Part shown: in pieces, positions 45,648-55,264 of the stretch
How the letters are laid out: each line of letters opens with the position of its first letter
Numbering within the stretch: position 1 is the stretch's first letter
Source of the DNA: Tetraselmis striata
Taxonomy: Eukaryota; Chlorophyta; Chlorodendrophyceae; Chlorodendrales; Chlorodendraceae
DNA: 64,000 nt
Direction: 5' to 3'
Assembly (NCBI GenBank): GCA_006384855.1
Contig: VCJN01002669.1
Span: 62,001 to 126,000 of the forward strand
Translations under genes and position numbers: made by a program
The notes under the pieces: model-generated
Database searches by the model: none
Told to the model about the DNA's origin: nothing
What the model saw: only the letters and a program-made list of their open reading frames with translations

Positions 45648-45722
45648 TGGGAGAGCCGGCGAATCGAACCACGGACCTCTCGCATACAAGAGAGTTCCGC
45701 TCTACTGAGCGGACAGACAACG
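45648..45722 (-). tRNA. tRNA-like sequence, probably a pseudo-tRNA
   Basis: On the minus strand a D-arm-like GCTCAGTAGAGC, an anticodon-arm-like CTCTC-TTGTATGC-GAGAG and a T-arm-like GGTTCGATTC occur in tRNA order and spacing. The anticodon loop has eight bases (GTA if counted from the 5' side). The T-stem pairs badly, and the presumed 5' end does not pair with GCTCTCCCA. So it is a decayed tRNA or chance. Confidence 0.3.
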
Positions 45723-46026
45723 AGGCCTCAGCAACCAGGCCGAACCAAATAACGCGTTAATTTTCATCGCACAATAAAATTCGAAATGCTCAATAAAGAC
45801 GTTTGTGGCATGGTGTATCACATATGGTTTCGGAGCGCCTACTACTTCGCGTACCTGTATTGTTTTTAATTGTTATTATTTATACATTTACATGAGCTAG
45901 CAGCTTTTTTATTCTTATATTACAATGACATAATTGTAGCAGTCTATATGTTGAATATAATAATCAAAAAATAATCATCGCGACTGCTGTACCAGGTACC
46001 GTACCAGTACATCCAGTACCAGTACG

Positions 46027-46037
46027 ACCAGTACCTG
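46027..46037 (+). repeat. target-site duplication, left copy
   Basis: ACCAGTACCTG, identical to 50629-50639. The surrounding DNA is rich in CCAGTAC words, so chance identity is possible. Confidence 0.6.
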
Positions 46038-46096
46038 ATGCCTGGTGCCTGCACCCACCCAGCGGCCCCGGAGGCGCTGCGGGGCCGTGTGTCGCC

Positions 46097-47230
46097 ATGC
46101 CTCACCCGCCGCCCAGATCGCGTAGCTGCCCTCAACCCCCTCCCACGCGACGTCACCGTTATGCCCGGGCTGTGGCGGGTCGCTTGTATCCGGCGGGGCG
46201 CCGCGCGATGTCTGCGCCTTCCGCCGATGGTGCGGCAGAACGCGCCGTTGACCCCGGGTCGCCGCCGCCCCCCAGTACATCGTCCAGTATATCAGGCAGC
46301 CCCGGCGCATCGCGTGCGGCGGGAGCGTCGCCCGCGGCAACACCGTCCACCGGCAGTGCACCCGACGCCACCCAGCCAAGGCCGAGCCCGCCCGCGACTG
46401 ACGCCCCGCCGGCTCCCACGTACGCCCAGGCGGTGAGCCGGTCGTCGAGTCCCGAGTCCGCGACGGGCGCGGCAGGTACGACCGGCGCGCGCGCTGCCTC
46501 GCCTGTGTCGTCGCCTCGCCGCAGTACTTTCAGCAGTATTTCGGGGCCCGGCGCGTCACAGCGCGATCACGGTGGCGCTCCGACCGGCCAGGAAGTCTCC
46601 GAGCGGCCCCAGCCGCGGCCGCGCGGCGGCAACCGCGGCATAGCGCTCACCGGCCTCGATGCTCTCGCCCGCCTGCATTCCAGGCTACACGACAGCGGGC
46701 CGGCGCGGCGGGGCGTAGCACCGGCAGCGGCTTGGACAGTCGCCGACGCGCTTTCAGTCGCTGGCGTCGCCGCGGGCGCCGCATGGGCGCCGAGGATTGA
46801 CGCCGCAGCCAGGTCGCTCCAGCCCGCCCGCGTCAGGCACCACCCGGCCGATGTGTTGGCTTTCACCGAGGTCGCCGCCGCGTGGCTAGCCAAGGCGCGC
46901 GCCGTGTTGGCCGAGCGGCACCGCCGTCGGGGGGCGCGCCGCGCCGGTGGAGTTGGACAATCGTCGGTGCTGCCGTCGCCCGCATTGCCGTCCGTCGCTG
47001 CGTTCCGGGGCGTCGCAGCGCCCCCGGTTGTTGCCCCCACGCCGCCAGAGGTGGGCGCACCGGCCGGCCACCCCGGTAGCCAGGCCTCACGGGCTCGGTA
47101 TCCGCCCCCCCCCTACTCGCCCATCTCCAGCCGGCGACGGGGTGGGGTGGGGCGCGGTGGACCACCTCTCCGACGTGGACATGGTGCACATGCCGGCGGA
47201 GATGTCCATGGAGACGGCGGTGCCGATTGA
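46097..47230 (+). CDS. retrotransposon ORF1, low-complexity protein
   Basis: 377 codons from the ATG at 46,097. The first 200 residues are P/S/A/T-rich and presumably disordered. A helical region follows (GLDALARLHSRLHDSG, DVLAFTEVAAAWLAKARAVL), then an R-rich stretch that could bind nucleic acid. It overlaps ORF2 by 284 bp in a different register. A nine-C run at 47105-47113 lies in the overlap, near where the plausible coding sense passes from this frame to ORF2. Confidence 0.6.
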   Translation: MPHPPPRSRSCPQPPPTRRHRYARAVAGRLYPAGRRAMSAPSADGAAERAVDPGSPPPPSTSSSISGSPGASRAAGASPAATPSTGSAPDATQPRPSPPATDAPPAPTYAQAVSRSSSPESATGAAGTTGARAASPVSSPRRSTFSSISGPGASQRDHGGAPTGQEVSERPQPRPRGGNRGIALTGLDALARLHSRLHDSGPARRGVAPAAAWTVADALSVAGVAAGAAWAPRIDAAARSLQPARVRHHPADVLAFTEVAAAWLAKARAVLAERHRRRGARRAGGVGQSSVLPSPALPSVAAFRGVAAPPVVAPTPPEVGAPAGHPGSQASRARYPPPPYSPISSRRRGGVGRGGPPLRRGHGAHAGGDVHGDGGAD

Positions 47231-50200
47231 CTTTCAAGAAGCGTGGGCAGAGGCACAACGCTGCGTGAATGAGCGGGTGATGGCGGCGATGGAGGCCAAT
47301 GACCCCGTGGTGTTGGATAGGGCGCTTAAATGGAAGTACCTGTTGCCACAATTGTTGCTTAGGGCCCCGAGCCGAGGCGGACGGCGGCGGCTACAAGCCT
47401 TGGCGTGGCGCTTCCGCGCTTTCGCGGAGAGGCGCATGACCGAACTCGTGCGCTCATGGGACGACGCGCGCACTGAGGCGTTCTACGCCGGACATGCCCG
47501 CCAGCGTCGGACGGACGCCGATCTCTTTGCGGCGCTGCTCGTGGGCACCGCGGACACCGTTGTGGCGTTGGTGGAGGACGGAGAGCTCTCCCGAGCGGCG
47601 GGCCGACTATCTTCTAAGGGTATGGGCGACTTGTCCGATCCTGCTATCCTCGCCCAGCTGCGTGACAAGCACCCGTCCCGTAGCCACCCGATCCCAGACG
47701 CCGCGTATGACATTCCGGTGGACGAGGCCGCCCTGACGGTCGACATGCGCGTGCCGTACCAGCAACTCAAGCAGCACGTGGCGGCGGGGCCCTCAGGCAT
47801 GCGCAACGAGTATCTCCGCTGCTTGGTGGGCGAATACGCCCCGGCGTCCGGGCCCGCGGCAGTCCGCGCCATGTCGGAGGTTGCCTCCATGTATCTCCAA
47901 GGTCGCCTGCCCGGGTGGTTCAACCGGCTCTTCGCCTCTGCTAGGCTCGTGGCACCTGTCAAGAAGCTATGCGAGGGGAGGGCCCCGGACGTGCGGCCTG
48001 TGGCAGTCGGGGAGGCGGAGCGGCGCGCAGCAGAGCGGGCAGTGGTTGACAACATGAAGGAGGCATACGTGTCGGTGCTCGCTCCATCTCAGCTCGGCGT
48101 TGGCATTCCCGCGGGCGACTCTGTGCTCATCCACGGCGTCCGGCTCATCGCCGAGAAGCTTGGCCCACGTGCCGTCATCGTCCACACAGACCTTCGCAAC
48201 GCTTACAACGAAGCATGGCGCCGCACCATCATCCAGCGCCACATCGATTGCTCTCCACTACACCCTGTCATCCCTGCGCTCCTAGCCTCCCTCTCCACGG
48301 ACTCGTATCTTGTCGTGGACGACCGGTCCGCCCCTCTGCGGTCGGAGGACGGCGTGCAACAGGGCGCACCTTTGGCCACGACTTCCTTTTGCGTCGCGAT
48401 TCACCCCGAGGTGCAGCAGTGTGATACCACGTTGGAGGTCAATGACGGGGCGGCGCGCTTCAACGCCGACGATGGAATTTTGGTGGGCCTTCCGGAGCAC
48501 GTTTGGCCGGCTCTTCACGCCTTCCGCACGTCCATCAAGGCGTCCGTGGGGCTTGAGGTGCGCTTCGACAAGATGCAGGCGTACAGCGCAGACATGGAGG
48601 CGGCGCGGCGTGAGGCTCCGGCCGACATCGAGTGGCCAGAGCTAGATGGCCATCACGGCATCGCGGTCCTCAACGTGCCGCTCGGATCGCCAGAGTATGT
48701 GCAGGCGTACATGCGCGGCAAGGCGGAGGAGCTACGAGAGGAGGTGGACGCTAGCCTGAGCAAGCTTCTGTCTGCCAAGCCCAGCCGTCGGTACACCCAC
48801 GCCTTGCATCACCACGCATGGGCCCTGCTCAAGCATTGCATGCAACACAAGGCGGGGTATTGGCTCCGCAATTGTCTTCCGTCCGAGGTGGAGGCCTTTG
48901 CAGAGGCGGTGGATGCCACCATCCTCGCGGCGGTCGAACGGGTGCTAGGGGTCTCTTTTGATCCCTCCACGTACGGCACCGACACCAATCCGGTGGTCAC
49001 CGATTTCTTGGCGGAGCTTTTGCACGACCCCGACCCCATGGCAGCGGAGGTAGCTACCTTGAGCGAGGATGCAGTGGCCAGGGCGCGCAGCAGGCTTCAC
49101 CTCCCCACTCGATTGAAGGGAGCTGGCATCCGCCGCATGGCTACCGTTCGTGATGCCGCCTTCATCGGCTGCATGAACGCCATCCTCCCAAGGTTCATGA
49201 CTAAGAACTCCGGCACCAACACCCCCACCCCTGGTTTCTTCGACCCACAGCTCGGGTCCGTACTTGGCCGAGGCAGCTTCAACGCAAATTCTTCCGCCCG
49301 CCAGTATGACCACTTCCTCAACGATGCTCATGGGTCGGACAGCTACGCCGCGGAGATGCGCGAGGCGTGGGGCCGCCTCCAAGCGGCTACTGCTGGCCAT
49401 CTCGGCGACGCAGATGCACGCCAGATGGAGCGGGAAGTGGAGGCTGCGTCGGGCTCGCAAAAGGAGCTGACGGCATTTCTAGACCAGGCCAACAACTCTC
49501 GGCTTCGAAATGAGGTGTGCGCTCTCCCTGCCACATGTAGGGAACGGATCTTGTTCAACCAGCTCGACGCGGCGTCAGGCATGTGGACAGTGGCCATCCC
49601 CACCGCGCGGACAGCCATGACTCCGCATGAGCTGCGGGAGGTCGCTGCCGGGTACTTCTTTCTGCCTAGCCCGTGCTTGGCCCCGGTGGTTGGGTGCCAG
49701 ATTATTCTGCCCTCGACGGAGCACAACCCCGTCATTGTTGATCTATACGGCGACGCGCTCATGAACCTCCCGGCGCCTGGAGACGCTCACTGGCGTGTAC
49801 AGCACGACGCTATCGCAGATGCCTTCCGCGATCATTGTGTTCACGACCTAGGTATCGCGGTACGGCGGGAGGTGGATGACTTGTTCCAGCAGGCAGTGCC
49901 TCTCGGCAACACCGTACCCCGGGATGAACTCAAGGACCTAGTGCCGGACGCAGAGCTCTCCCTTCCGGCGTTCAACATCGTGACCGGGAGCTATGATCCC
50001 CGGAGCTTGAAGTCCACGCTGCTAGAGTTCAAGACTATGCGGTACGGGGTCAAGTACACTTCAGTGCCCCGGGCCACAGCTGTGGATCGGTTTGAGCGCT
50101 CCCTGTTGGGCGACATACAACGGGGGTTGGCTACGCGGGACGCGGCGTGGCACAACACAGAGCCCGGACACAAGGGTCCTCTTCGAGACATCCTGGATAT

Positions 50201-50573
50201 GTCGGAGTACACGGGCATGGTCTTCGGCACAGTGGGTGAGGTGAGCAAGGGGGTGCACCGCACAGTGCGTGGTATCGCATGCTTGGCTGCGGACCGGGGT
50301 GCCCTCTCATCGCGGGGCACTCGGTGCATCACCCGGGCTCACCAGGAGGCCTTGCTCGCAAGAGATTTCCTCGGGGTCCTGAGCTTGGTAGCCGCTCGAG
50401 AGCGTGCTCGCTGCCTCATCAGACGGCGCAGATTCGTCTCCCATCCCGTTGCTGAAGCTGCACAGCACGTCCGAGGATCACCCACACACACACGTGCTCG
50501 CGTGGCCCGGACTCTGAACCGTGTGCGCATCACTCATCCATCCCGCCTTATGCGGGATGCGGGCCGCTTTTAG
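46947..50573 (+). CDS. retrotransposon ORF2: reverse transcriptase plus C-terminal nuclease-like domain
   Basis: Open frame of 1208 codons; convincing protein starts near 47,140 (DHLSDVDMVHMPAEM). RT blocks: AAGPSGMRNEYLRCL, then RPVAVGEAERR, motif A HTDLRNAYNEAW (catalytic Asp about residue 415), motif B DGVQQGAPL, motif C FNADDGILVG (Asp-Asp at about residues 508-509). Motif C has Asn where Phe/Tyr usually precedes the x-D-D. Near the C-terminus, YDPRSLKSTLLEFKTMRYGV carries a D..ExK arrangement like restriction-type nucleases of target-primed LINEs. It then ends in an arginine-rich tail. The true start, by frameshift from ORF1 or an internal ATG, is unresolved. Confidence 0.88.
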   Translation: MELDNRRCCRRPHCRPSLRSGASQRPRLLPPRRQRWAHRPATPVARPHGLGIRPPPTRPSPAGDGVGWGAVDHLSDVDMVHMPAEMSMETAVPIDFQEAWAEAQRCVNERVMAAMEANDPVVLDRALKWKYLLPQLLLRAPSRGGRRRLQALAWRFRAFAERRMTELVRSWDDARTEAFYAGHARQRRTDADLFAALLVGTADTVVALVEDGELSRAAGRLSSKGMGDLSDPAILAQLRDKHPSRSHPIPDAAYDIPVDEAALTVDMRVPYQQLKQHVAAGPSGMRNEYLRCLVGEYAPASGPAAVRAMSEVASMYLQGRLPGWFNRLFASARLVAPVKKLCEGRAPDVRPVAVGEAERRAAERAVVDNMKEAYVSVLAPSQLGVGIPAGDSVLIHGVRLIAEKLGPRAVIVHTDLRNAYNEAWRRTIIQRHIDCSPLHPVIPALLASLSTDSYLVVDDRSAPLRSEDGVQQGAPLATTSFCVAIHPEVQQCDTTLEVNDGAARFNADDGILVGLPEHVWPALHAFRTSIKASVGLEVRFDKMQAYSADMEAARREAPADIEWPELDGHHGIAVLNVPLGSPEYVQAYMRGKAEELREEVDASLSKLLSAKPSRRYTHALHHHAWALLKHCMQHKAGYWLRNCLPSEVEAFAEAVDATILAAVERVLGVSFDPSTYGTDTNPVVTDFLAELLHDPDPMAAEVATLSEDAVARARSRLHLPTRLKGAGIRRMATVRDAAFIGCMNAILPRFMTKNSGTNTPTPGFFDPQLGSVLGRGSFNANSSARQYDHFLNDAHGSDSYAAEMREAWGRLQAATAGHLGDADARQMEREVEAASGSQKELTAFLDQANNSRLRNEVCALPATCRERILFNQLDAASGMWTVAIPTARTAMTPHELREVAAGYFFLPSPCLAPVVGCQIILPSTEHNPVIVDLYGDALMNLPAPGDAHWRVQHDAIADAFRDHCVHDLGIAVRREVDDLFQQAVPLGNTVPRDELKDLVPDAELSLPAFNIVTGSYDPRSLKSTLLEFKTMRYGVKYTSVPRATAVDRFERSLLGDIQRGLATRDAAWHNTEPGHKGPLRDILDMSEYTGMVFGTVGEVSKGVHRTVRGIACLAADRGALSSRGTRCITRAHQEALLARDFLGVLSLVAARERARCLIRRRRFVSHPVAEAAQHVRGSPTHTRARVARTLNRVRITHPSRLMRDAGRF

Positions 50574-50628
50574 GCGGCTTGCTGTGTTGATTTTCTAATT
50601 CTGGGGAACTGCCCTTTTTGTAATTCAC

Positions 50629-50639
50629 ACCAGTACCTG
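50629..50639 (+). repeat. target-site duplication, right copy
   Basis: ACCAGTACCTG, following GTAATTCAC at the element's 3' end. Confidence 0.6.
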
Positions 50640-51261
50640 TAATAAAATAGGAATCTCTGACGGCTGATGACGAGGACGACGCCAAGCGACGCGGAGGCGC
50701 GGAGCGCGCCCCTTCATGCCACGCGGGCGCCGGGCGGATCAGGAGGTGACCCGGCAGAGCAACCACAACACGCTGGCAGAACAGCTTCTCCACTTGCCGG
50801 CCTCATCCGCTGTCCACCTTCCCGGAGGCGTGCGGCCAGTTCTTGTGCCTGCGCAACAGCCACATTCCTATTTGAAGGGCTTGTTGCCGTGACGAGGCGG
50901 CCGGGTGTCACCACGTCATCGTCCCCGAAATGCTGACAGCGCTTTTTCCGTCGCGGCTGGCAAGCGGAAGGCTGGCAGGTACCAACGTCGCAGCAGCAAA
51001 TACACACCTGGGACTGCCCCTGCGGTATTGACGTTGTCGTTATTGTAGTGACAGACCACGGGTTTCTTACCGGCAGGTGATGAGCTGGCCGGTCCGGACT
51101 CGCAGCAGCCACGGGTCGGCCAGTCGGTGTCGGTGCCAGCCACCGATCCGCAGCCAAATAAAAACGCACTGGTCCGGTCTAATGCGCGAACAGTCACAAC
51201 CAGAATCCCGCCGCGGCCCGACTCGGGTGTTGGGGCTTGTGCCCATGGAAGTGCTCCATTG

Positions 51262-54200
51262 ATGCCTACTATCAGTACGGGTACCGGTGCTAAACACTGC
51301 CCTGCTTGCACCAAACCAGTCCCCAGTTTCGCGCGCCTGGGGGGAGACGCCCTCCGCGCCGTGTGCTCGAGCTCGCTGCTGCGGAAGGCGGACGTGTCGA
51401 TACTGCCAAGTGAAGACGCCCCTAGCGTCGTGTCGGAGCAGGAGCTGGCGGAGTTCCGCGAAAACGTCCGCGAATTTTCGCGCCGTGTGATCGCGCCTCA
51501 CGCAGCGACGGTACGGCCACCTTACTTTTCGGCGAGTACCATGCGTCTTCAGTGGCGCGTGACAGTGCATATACACATGCTCCCGGTTTTATCAGCAGCA
51601 AGGAAGGGCTGACGTGTACGTGCCCTGGACTTTGGTGGACAGATCGACAAAGCGAACTCGTTTCCAGCAGATGTCGACCTGTGGAGAGAGATGGGCGACT
51701 TCGGTCTGCACGGTGTGTGCATAGCCAAAGGGCGACCGGCTGCTTGCAGCAGCCCGCAGCCCCCAGCGCCCCGCTGCCGATGGCTGAAGCACAACGCAAC
51801 TCTCCCCCAACCGTCCGCAGGTGTCACGGTGCCAGCGGAATATGGCGGGCTGCAGCTTGGATACCGAGCCCACTGCATTGCCATGGAGGTTGTCGCAGCG
51901 AACGACTTTTATTGTTACTGCCTCCTCACTGGTCGCCCATGCCCCCCCCCCCCCCCCTCGGAAGCGCTGACCGACCTCGGCGCATTGCGCAGGAGTTGAG
52001 CCGCTGCTCGGGCTCTGTGGCGCTGAGCTATGGCGCGCACAGCAATCTGTGCATCAACCAGCTGGTGAGGAACGCCAACCCGGCTCAGCTTGAGAAGCAT
52101 TTGCCCAAGCTTCTGTCAGGTACGCCATCGTCTGCCGCCCTCATACGTGCGTCGCCACATGCACGTCCAGGTGCCCCGCCGTATGCGAGCACAGCATCCC
52201 TCCCCACCCTCCCCCGACCCAGCATGCACCTAGGCTGGCGCGGGGGCCAGCATGCACTGACCAAGGGTGCCCATGTCATTTCAGGGGAGCACGTGGGAGC
52301 TCTCTCCATCAGCGAGCCCAACTCCGGCTCCGATGCCGTCTCCATGCAATGCCGCGCCGCACCGCGCGGCGGGTCATTCGTCCTCAACGGCACAAAGATG
52401 TGGTGCGCATGTCGCCCGCCTTGCGCACCAGGGTTTTTAGGGTTTCTAAGTTTTTGGTTTTAGGTTTAAACCATATAAACCTAATACAAACCAGAACCCT
52501 GAAACCTTGCGGACCACATTATGTCGCCACAAAGCACGCACAGCCTACGGACGCCGGCCAATAGGCAACTGATATTGGAATTGGAATTTATTGTACAAAA
52601 TTGTCCCTGCTTAGTCTTTGATGCCAAGCAAGCGAACTTTCCAATACAAACTCGCATAGGGTCCGCTAGTAAATGTGTATAGCTCCCTGAAGGCCAACCC
52701 AACACGCATTGGGCATTGGTTTCTTTGGGACGTGCTGATTGGGAGTGCAGCTTTACATCGCTTTTCCCGCGCCGCCTGCATCGGCTGCCCCGCGTACCTC
52801 CCACAGCGTAGCACGTAGGGGCATGCACAAGGGCCGCCGTACCAACAATCGGTTGCATCGTTTTCTGTCCGCTACCGCCGATGGGGTGCCACGCCCCGTG
52901 CACCGGAGTGGGCGCTGACATGCCGGCGGTGCTCCTCGCAGGTGTACCAACGGACCCACGGTGCGCCGTGCCTACAACCACTTCCGCGCCCGCTGATGGC
53001 ATGCAGCTTGCAGGGTTTAGGGTTTGATGATTATAACAATTACAACAATACTGTGACACTCCCTTTATAATGAACAGTCGGCCCTCCTCCTCCTCCCTGC
53101 GGAGGAAGGTTTAGGAGGTTTAGGTGGGTTCATTACTATAGGGGGGTTCAATACTATAGAGGTAGCGTCCCTGTCTTCATCACAATAATAATGCCGCCCA
53201 TCAAGAGGCACGGGGACTAACCCAGCGGGTTCCCGCAGGCCAGCGTTCTGATTGTGTATGCCAAGACGGAGCCCGAAGCCGGCGCGCATGGCATCACGGC
53301 GTTCATCGTGGAGAAGGGGATGCCGGGCTTCAGGTTGACTGCGGCGGATGTTTGCCAATGACCTCTTTGTCCGTGCATGTGATCTCGTGATTCTGCGGCC
53401 AGACATTTGTGCCGCATCACCGTTCCCACCGTAACCACCAGTGTGTGTGTGTCCACAGCACTGCGCAGAAACTGGATAAACTCGGGATGCGGGGAAGCGA
53501 CACCTGCGAGCTGGTTTTCGACAACTGCGAGGTAACGATTCCCCAATCTCATTAAATCTCGCGGATAGTCTCCCTTATATAATCCCACTACCGGGCCTTC
53601 CTGCCGGTGCCGCACGTGTGTCATCCTCTGCCGCGCTTCCAGCTCCTACGGGTAGTGAGCACCGGCCAAATTGAATGTTCGGTGCGGCGACGGCGACGAC
53701 GGTAGCTGACCGGGAGCTGACAGTGTTTTATCTTTGATAGTTAAGAGCCGCAGACAATTTCCGCCCAACAACAGTCAAAGCTCATGTTGGGTGTTCAGCA
53801 AGAACAATGCAAGCAGGAAGCTGCCCCGCCTGGCAGAGGTCAAACTTGCACAAGACTGTAGCGGAACTACCGCGGATGTTTTTGTAGGTTGCGTTCAGAT
53901 CCATTAGGAGGCTTATACTAAGGGATCTCATCCTAAATGGACGGTTAATCATTGAGTCATTTAATGAATCGTCTTGCATGATTCATTAAATGCGTCTTGC
54001 TCAATCCTATTCCGTTTGATTCCGTGTGCATGATAGTGTACCACTTACTCTAGTAAGTATACCTAATGCCCTAGGAGGTGTCTCCGTTGTGATGGATCGG
54101 CCTGGCTCTGGGGCGACAGGTCCCGGCGGAGAATGTGCTCGGCGAGGTGAACAAGGGGGTGTACGTCATGATGAGCGGCCTGGACTACGAGAGGCTGGTG

Positions 54201-55264
54201 CTGGCAGGTGCGGCCGCCGCCGTGCGTTGATCCCTGCCACTGACCCGGGAGACGCCGCGCTTGCCGTGACGCTGTGGCTGCCCCGCGCTGCAGGAGGCCC
54301 GTTGGGGCTCATGCAGGCCAGCCTCGACATCGTGCTGCCGTACGCTCGCGAGCGCACCCAGTTTGGCAAGCCGATAGGAGAGTTTCAGGTCCGCAGCCCC
54401 AGGATGCTCGCCGCTCTGGACCACACGGCAGCATGGCGCGGGTTCGGCGCTGACGATCGCTGTTGTTCTCGGCAGTTGATCCAAGGGAAGCTTGCGGACA
54501 TGTACACAGTGACGCAAGCCACGCGGTCACTGCTGATGAGGACTGCGGCCGAGGCGGACATGGGCAGGTGACTCTTCTGTTTTAGCTCCGAAACCACTTT
54601 TGTGGGTACCTTGTCGACGCAAATCAGGCCTCCATGCATGCGCTGCTGGGGACCGGAATCGACAGGGAATTCTCGGGGATTAACCCGACGCCCCCCTTTT
54701 GAATCCTCCATCACTGGGATTCATTAGGGTCCTTGCGCCATCCTAACAGCCATCTGTCGACCTCCAGGGCAAGCACCAGGGACTGCGCCGCCGTGATCCT
54801 CTACGCCGCGGAGCGGGCCACCGCCATCGCCCTGGATGCCATTCAGGTGTGCAACGCTGCGTATGTGCGTAAGCATTCATGTCTGCGCCATTTTCAACAA
54901 AACTATACGGATCGCTTTTAGTGCGACTTGATGTCTTGATCATCGGCATAGTGAATGCCAAATTGCGCTATTCACTATGTGTGCTTTATTTATAACCCAC
55001 TAGAAACGCGCAATTAATGTTTACATGTTTAGGGTTTTAGGGTTTTCATGCTCAACGTTTATGGGCATGCATTTACCTGGATATAACTGTAACCTGTGCG
55101 TCTGTCCGTTGCGCCTGCAGATTCTCGGCGGGAATGGCTATATTAATGATTACGACACTGGCCGAATCCTCCGGGACGCCAAGCTGTACGAGATCGGTGC
55201 CGGCACTTCCGAGATCCGGAGGATGCTGATCGCGCGCGAGCTGCTCAAGGACCTCACGATGTGA
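51262..55264 (+). CDS. IVD: isovaleryl-CoA dehydrogenase, thirteen exons
   Basis: Mitochondrial FAD enzyme of leucine breakdown: isovaleryl-CoA to 3-methylcrotonyl-CoA, electrons to ETF. Exons: 51262-51510, about 51643-51712, 51821-51888, 51993-52119, 52285-52402, 52942-52960, 53239-53333, 53459-53531, 54120-54207, 54294-54388, 54476-54567, 54768-54846 and 55121-55264, all in phase. Landmarks: [100 protein letters not shown] and [14 protein letters not shown]. The Glu in DYERLVLAG is the IVD-type catalytic base, and the MCAD-type Glu position is Ala (IGAGT), which favours IVD over other acyl-CoA dehydrogenases. The N-terminus, from the ATG at 51,262, is a basic, S/A-rich targeting-like peptide. 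Exon 6 is only 19 nt. Confidence 0.94.
52425..52480 (+). repeat. telomere-like GGGTTTTTAGGG cluster in an IVD intron
   Basis: Degenerate GGGTTTTTAGGG, GGTTTTAGG and AGGTTTAAACC words lie in the intron before the 19-nt exon. CAGGGTTTAGGGTTTGATG at about 53,011 is a further copy. Confidence 0.6.
52942..52960 (+). other. IVD: IVD micro-exon 6, 19 nt
   Basis: Flanked by CTCCTCGCAG and a GTGCGC donor. It supplies the residues of the WCTNGPT turn (WITNGP in other IVDs). It joins exon 5 (ending in two bases of the Trp codon) and exon 7 in phase. Confidence 0.8.
55028..55046 (+). repeat. interstitial TTTTAGGG repeat
   Basis: TTTAGGGTTTTAGGGTTTT in the last IVD intron. Confidence 0.75.

Larger units (their letters stand above)
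44226..46037. other. intergenic, no protein gene seen
   Basis: AT-rich to mixed DNA with a C tract at about 44,994-45,010, a tRNA-like stretch at 45,648 and GTACC/CCAGTAC short repeats at 45,990-46,037 that form the target of the following retrotransposon. Confidence 0.5.
46038..50628 (+). mobile_element. full-length non-LTR retrotransposon (LINE-like)
   Basis: Bounded by 11-bp direct repeats ACCAGTACCTG and holding two long, undamaged, overlapping frames: a proline/serine/alanine-rich ORF1 and a 1.2-kb-codon-scale ORF2 with reverse transcriptase and a C-terminal nuclease-like region. No LTRs and no poly(A) tail; the 3' end is a short T-rich segment ending GTAATTCAC. Intact frames and a perfect target duplication suggest recent insertion. 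Confidence 0.75.

Noticed and set aside
53205-53624. Minus-strand frames opposite IVD exons
   Set aside because: They are shadows; the plus-strand exons match isovaleryl-CoA dehydrogenase residue by residue in order.
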